8,857 bases of DNA from positions 1 to 8,857 of the forward strand of contig CAAFMG010000129.1 of assembly GCA_900763965.1 (NCBI GenBank). Reading direction: 5' to 3'. The notes under the pieces are model-generated. The model had not been told where the DNA came from. It made no database searches and worked only from the letters and a program-made list of their open reading frames with translations. The position numbers and the translations under genes were made by a program. This DNA comes from an uncultured Oscillospiraceae bacterium. Lineage in GTDB: Bacteria > Bacillota > Clostridia > Oscillospirales > Oscillospiraceae. Shown in pieces: positions 6,225-8,857 of the stretch (positions within the stretch are counted from its first letter, which is position 1; every line of letters starts with the position of its first letter).

Positions 6225-7217
6225 TCAGTCTGCATCCACCTTTAGGATCATGCGGGCGATTCCGGAGACTGCCGTAAAAAGCACACCGGCTACCGGCCAT
6301 ACCAGCCAAGTAAAATCCCAGCGACGGGTCCAAAAGCTCCATCCTAAGTAAATTGCGGTTGCAAGGCACCAGTAAACGCTGGAAAAGGTATCCAGTTTTT
6401 TTCTTGCCCGCTTTTCTTTTTTGGAAAAATCCCCTTCCTGAAGAAGGGTGTCATAGCTGCCCTTTACCATGACCACACGCACCATGAGGTTTACGCCCAG
6501 GGCTACCAGTGCCAGCAGCAGTGCCACACATTCGGTGCAGATGGGATCCGGCGCATCCATGGCCCCGGCAATGATCAGCGGGATCAAAGATACAATACAC
6601 AGCACGACCCCAATGGCGATCCCGCGGGAGAAGCGATCTTCATAGCTGCGGCTTTTTTCCTTGACCATTCCCGTTACGCCGTATTCGGTTTCAAAGGGCT
6701 CCTGCTCCAGCGGCTTCAATCGGCTCAGCTGGATCCCGCAGGTGATGAAGATAAATACGGCTGCCGCAATGCTTACAAACAGAACCGTGCAGCCCAGTCC
6801 GATGGCAGCACCTTCGGTGATGGGCAGCAGCTTGCTTTGGGAGAATGCAACCAGAAGGAACAAAAGCACCGGGCTGAGTATGCACAAGGCTGCGGCATTG
6901 GCAATCATGGGGGCGGCTTTCTTTTTGGCGTTCAGAAATGCGTTGGCCTCCTCCATGGAGACCCGGCGCAAGGTGCTCTCCGGTTCGCTTGCAGCGCCAG
7001 TGCCCCGGTTCTCCTGCCCCAGTGTGTCCTTCAGCAGATAATCGGTGCTTACGCCAAAAAGATCTGCCAGCTGAATGATCTTTTGCAAGTCCGGCACGGA
7101 GCCGGCGCTTTCCCATTTGGAGACGGACTGCCTGGATACCCCCAGCTTCTCTGCCAGATCCTCCTGGGACCAACCGTTCTTTTTTCGTTCCTCTGTAATT
7201 TTGTCTGCCAGGATCAT
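6225..7217 (-). CDS. XRE-family HTH regulator with C-terminal multi-pass membrane domain
   Basis: The 330-aa protein starts with an XRE/Cro-CI helix-turn-helix (about residues 5-62: SQEDLAEKLGVSRQSVSKWE, then a third-helix region ending in STDYLL). A polar linker (about 65-100) follows, then about six hydrophobic segments (about 103-125, 134-160, 198-220, 230-250, 278-296, 302-321) separated by charged loops. It should therefore be a DNA-binding protein tethered to the cytoplasmic membrane. Such HTH-plus-membrane proteins are common in Clostridia, but their signals are mostly unknown. The ATG is well supported by GGGAGGG (7224-7230), 6 nt away. It sits 31 nt ahead of the HEGAH membrane protein. 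Autoregulation is plausible because a direct repeat lies just upstream, but no target site is proven. Confidence 0.85.
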   Translation of the reverse strand: MILADKITEERKKNGWSQEDLAEKLGVSRQSVSKWESAGSVPDLQKIIQLADLFGVSTDYLLKDTLGQENRGTGAASEPESTLRRVSMEEANAFLNAKKKAAPMIANAAALCILSPVLLFLLVAFSQSKLLPITEGAAIGLGCTVLFVSIAAAVFIFITCGIQLSRLKPLEQEPFETEYGVTGMVKEKSRSYEDRFSRGIAIGVVLCIVSLIPLIIAGAMDAPDPICTECVALLLALVALGVNLMVRVVMVKGSYDTLLQEGDFSKKEKRARKKLDTFSSVYWCLATAIYLGWSFWTRRWDFTWLVWPVAGVLFTAVSGIARMILKVDAD

Positions 7218-7248
7218 AAGGATCCCTCCCTTTCCTTTGGATGCCTTG

Positions 7249-7294
7249 AGAATACCATTTTTTGCGGTTGCATACCACCAAACCCACTTGTCAA
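7249..7294 (-). promoter_or_regulatory. Possible promoter region of the XRE/HEGAH gene pair
   Basis: In the 81-nt spacer, read on the minus strand, TTGACA (7294 to 7289) is followed after only 14 nt by TGGTATGCA (7277 to 7269). A second TGGTATTCT (7257 to 7249) lies exactly 20 nt further on. Both repeats fit an extended -10 (TGnTATnnT-like), the second better placed for a leader of about 25 nt, but neither has a well-spaced -35. The TGGTAT direct repeat at 20-bp spacing could also be a regulator site. Confidence 0.28.
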
Positions 7295-7298
7295 TTTG

Positions 7299-8081
7299 TT
7301 AGCCGGTGGTTGCGTTTCGGGGTTTTCTTGCCAATCCGTCCGAAATACCTGCCAGTGCCAGAAACTTTTTGTCTGACAGAATGCTCTGGGTCAGGAATTG
7401 ACCGTCCCGGAACAGGGCATAGGTGGTGACCGGCGCAGGAACACGCCGGGCGGCTTCTCTGCTGGTGATGTGGATAGCCTGAAAGGGAATTCCGTGTTCT
7501 TTGGCGGCCTGCGCTACCCTGGGAACCCAATAGCAGGTGAATGGGCACTGATCGGTATAGTAAAGAACGAAGCCTGTCGCATCTACCCTGGGATGTTGGG
7601 CACATTCGGAGAATCTGGGCGGCTCGGAATTTTCTGCAAGGGGAAGATACATCAGATTGATCCCACAGTCGGATACGTCCCCAACCTGGAAGCCTTTGTG
7701 GGCCAGAAACTTTGGATCGGCTAAAAACTCCCGCTTTCGCCCCTGGGCACAGAGAATGCACACGCCCCGTTTGCCCTGGGCTTTTGCATCCCGGAGACAC
7801 GCATCCAAAAGGTCGCTGGAATAACCATGTCCCTTCATGGCCCCGGAGACCCACAGACAGTTGATGTAGATCCAGCCCTCTGCTTCGATAGGGATCCAAG
7901 CGTTTTCCGCCGGGATGTACTCAATAAAGCACTTGCCCCGCTCCTGACTGCGGTAAAAGACAAGCCCCTCATCAAAGCGCTGTTTCAGCCATTCTTTTTT
8001 CGCCTGACTCTGCTTGCCGGACATGGCGCAGCAGATGTGCTCCTTGTCAATGTTTTCCTTGGTGATGGTAATATAGTCCAT
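7299..8081 (-). CDS. GNAT N-acetyltransferase fused to YoaP-like domain
   Basis: The 260-aa protein has an N-terminal GNAT fold (about 1-150). Its acetyl-CoA-binding region is CLWVSGAMKGHGYSSDLLDAC (75-95), where the KGHGYSS stretch corresponds to the Q/RxxGxG/A loop. The C-terminal part (about 155-255) matches the YoaP-like domain found in B. subtilis YoaP and relatives. It looks thioredoxin-like: a strand FVLYYTDQCPFTCYWV holds Cys179 and Cys183 at the end of a beta strand, followed by a helix and a cis-Pro-like RVPAPVTTYALF segment. Substrate and the role of the cysteines are unknown for the family. AGGAGG (8090-8095) lies 8 nt before the ATG. The gene follows the other GNAT gene by 22 nt, so both are likely one transcript. 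N-terminal length and the intact second domain suggest a full-length protein. Confidence 0.8.
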   Translation of the reverse strand: MDYITITKENIDKEHICCAMSGKQSQAKKEWLKQRFDEGLVFYRSQERGKCFIEYIPAENAWIPIEAEGWIYINCLWVSGAMKGHGYSSDLLDACLRDAKAQGKRGVCILCAQGRKREFLADPKFLAHKGFQVGDVSDCGINLMYLPLAENSEPPRFSECAQHPRVDATGFVLYYTDQCPFTCYWVPRVAQAAKEHGIPFQAIHITSREAARRVPAPVTTYALFRDGQFLTQSILSDKKFLALAGISDGLARKPRNATTG

Positions 8082-8103
8082 AGACGGTTCCTCCTGTGCC
8101 GGT

Positions 8104-8649
8104 TTACAGATCCAGAGCCATAAAAATGGTTTCCTGATATCCGGCGGTTCGGGTGCGGAAGCCCTTGGGGTTTCTGCCCAGTTCCCGGAAGCCTGCCTTC
8201 TGATACATAGCCACGGCGTTTTCGTTCTCTGCCACGACCGTCAGTTCCAACTGGCTGTATCCGGCTTCCCGGGCGCACCGGATGCAGGCATTCATCAGCG
8301 CAGTGCCGATCCCCTGATGCCAAAAACTTTTCAGCACCGTGACCCCCAGCTCTGCCCGATGGGCCACCTTATACCGGGTTCCTGCTTGGGTGATCCCGGC
8401 AATTCCCACCACCTGGTTTTCATCTATGGCGATCAGCTGAACCTCACGGGGATTGTCGGCCTTGCACTGCAAAAAGGAACCTTCTTGCTGTGCATCCATC
8501 TGGACTTCATCCGGGTAGGCCAGAAGAAAATCGGTTTCCTGGTGGCTCAGACGAAAGACCTCCAGCACAGCTTCTCCGTCAGCGGCCAGACAGCTGCGGA
8601 TGGTTATTGTGCGGCCTAGCTTGGTTGTAAATGATTCTCTGTATTGCAT
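8104..8649 (-). CDS. GNAT family N-acetyltransferase
   Basis: The 181-aa single-domain protein transfers an acetyl group from acetyl-CoA to an unknown amine. The core GNAT motif A is clear: ELGVTVLKSFWHQGIGTALM, with Q112-G-I-G-T-A117 as the pyrophosphate-binding loop. The motif B pattern ELTVVAENENAVAMYQKAGF (135-154) follows, ending in the typical FRELGRNPKGFR and a short C-terminal strand. Length fits the family. Translation from ATG 8649 is supported by AAGGAGG (8659-8665), 9 nt away, and a good promoter lies further upstream, so this is the first gene of the minus-strand block. The motif series resembles the general RimI/YhhY-like acetyltransferases, but no specific substrate can be assigned. 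Confidence 0.88.
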   Translation of the reverse strand: MQYRESFTTKLGRTITIRSCLAADGEAVLEVFRLSHQETDFLLAYPDEVQMDAQQEGSFLQCKADNPREVQLIAIDENQVVGIAGITQAGTRYKVAHRAELGVTVLKSFWHQGIGTALMNACIRCAREAGYSQLELTVVAENENAVAMYQKAGFRELGRNPKGFRTRTAGYQETIFMALDL

Positions 8650-8691
8650 GTACGGTTTCCTCCTTCGTTCTGTCAGGCATCTAGTATCTTT

Positions 8692-8719
8692 ATTGTAGCA
8701 ATTGTTTTTCAGACTGCAA
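8692..8719 (-). promoter_or_regulatory. Promoter of the GNAT gene block
   Basis: On the minus strand TTGCAG (8719 to 8714) and TACAAT (8697 to 8692) are separated by 16 nt. A start near 8685 leaves a leader of roughly 35 nt with a strong ribosome site. It may also drive the downstream GNAT-YoaP gene. Confidence 0.65.
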
Positions 8720-8857
8720 CCCCAAGTTTTCAGAAATGGACATATTTCTTTCTCTATATTTGTACCAAATGTTATGGGTTTGAGAGGAAAAGAGTAGGGA
8801 AGAGGCAGCTTTTTCTATTGAATAAATGGTAAAAAAATAAAAAGTAAAAAAAGGGAA
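8720..8857. other. AT-rich gene-free window edge
   Basis: No supported gene, RNA or terminator is seen. The stretch is much more AT-rich than the rest and ends in A-rich runs on the plus strand (8829-8855). On the minus strand these would be a T-rich tract, perhaps downstream of a gene beyond the edge. A short palindrome, AGAAAT/ATTTCT at 8732-8749, is too weak to call. Confidence 0.4.

Noticed and set aside
7274..7310. Inverted repeat ACCACC/GGTGGT around the end of the GNAT-YoaP gene
   Set aside because: Arms are only 6 bp with a 25-nt gap and no T-run, so it is neither a credible terminator nor a convincing operator.
8732..8749. Small palindrome AGAAAT-ggacat-ATTTCT
   Set aside because: Six-base AT-rich arms in an AT-rich stretch are expected by chance, and no gene boundary depends on it.
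8644..8832. A 62-codon plus-strand open frame at the window end
   Set aside because: It spans the GNAT promoter and an AT-rich edge, lacks a ribosome site and has low-complexity, Phe-rich content.

Overview
The window (about 8.9 kb) looks like ordinary chromosomal DNA from a GC-rich member of the Firmicutes, most likely a gut Clostridia of the Oscillospiraceae/Ruminococcaceae type. I base this on strong GGAGG-type ribosome binding sites before almost every gene, sigma-A-like promoters (TTGCAA-17-TATAAT), a heterodimeric BmrCD-like ABC exporter, a YoaP-fused GNAT protein and an XRE regulator with a membrane domain. The genus cannot be fixed from the sequence alone. There are nine protein genes and no RNA gene, CRISPR array, insertion sequence or phage gene.

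Layout. (1) Positions 3-2025, plus strand: the 3' end of an operon that resembles the murein-peptide recycling locus ykfABCD. It holds the C-terminal part of an S66 LD-carboxypeptidase, a cytoplasmic SH3b-SH3b-NlpC/P60 endopeptidase of the YkfC type, and a class-I-glutaminase-fold C26 gamma-glutamyl hydrolase, and it ends in a clear intrinsic terminator (2031-2056). (2) Positions 2060-5591, plus strand: a promoter, a perfect 11-bp inverted repeat bracketing its -10 box, and two overlapping ABC half-transporter genes. Their sequences predict one degenerate and one competent ATP site. (3) Positions 5622-5667: a 19-bp hairpin with no U-tract between the convergent gene blocks. (4) Positions 5684-8649, minus strand: four co-directional genes, read from high to low coordinates. 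They are a GNAT acetyltransferase, a GNAT-YoaP fusion, an XRE-family HTH protein with about six membrane segments, and a small membrane protein with an HEGAH (HExxH) motif resembling M50-type intramembrane proteases. (5) Positions 8720-8857: an AT-rich, gene-free edge.

How the genes may work together. The first block would degrade imported cell-wall peptides in the cytoplasm: removal of the terminal D-Ala, cleavage after gamma-D-Glu, then further gamma-glutamyl hydrolysis. The second block is a self-contained exporter unit under one regulated promoter. In the minus block the membrane-anchored regulator and the membrane HExxH protein sit 31 nt apart. This suggests, without proving it, a regulator/protease pair in which intramembrane cleavage releases the HTH domain. 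That pair is the least explained part of the window.
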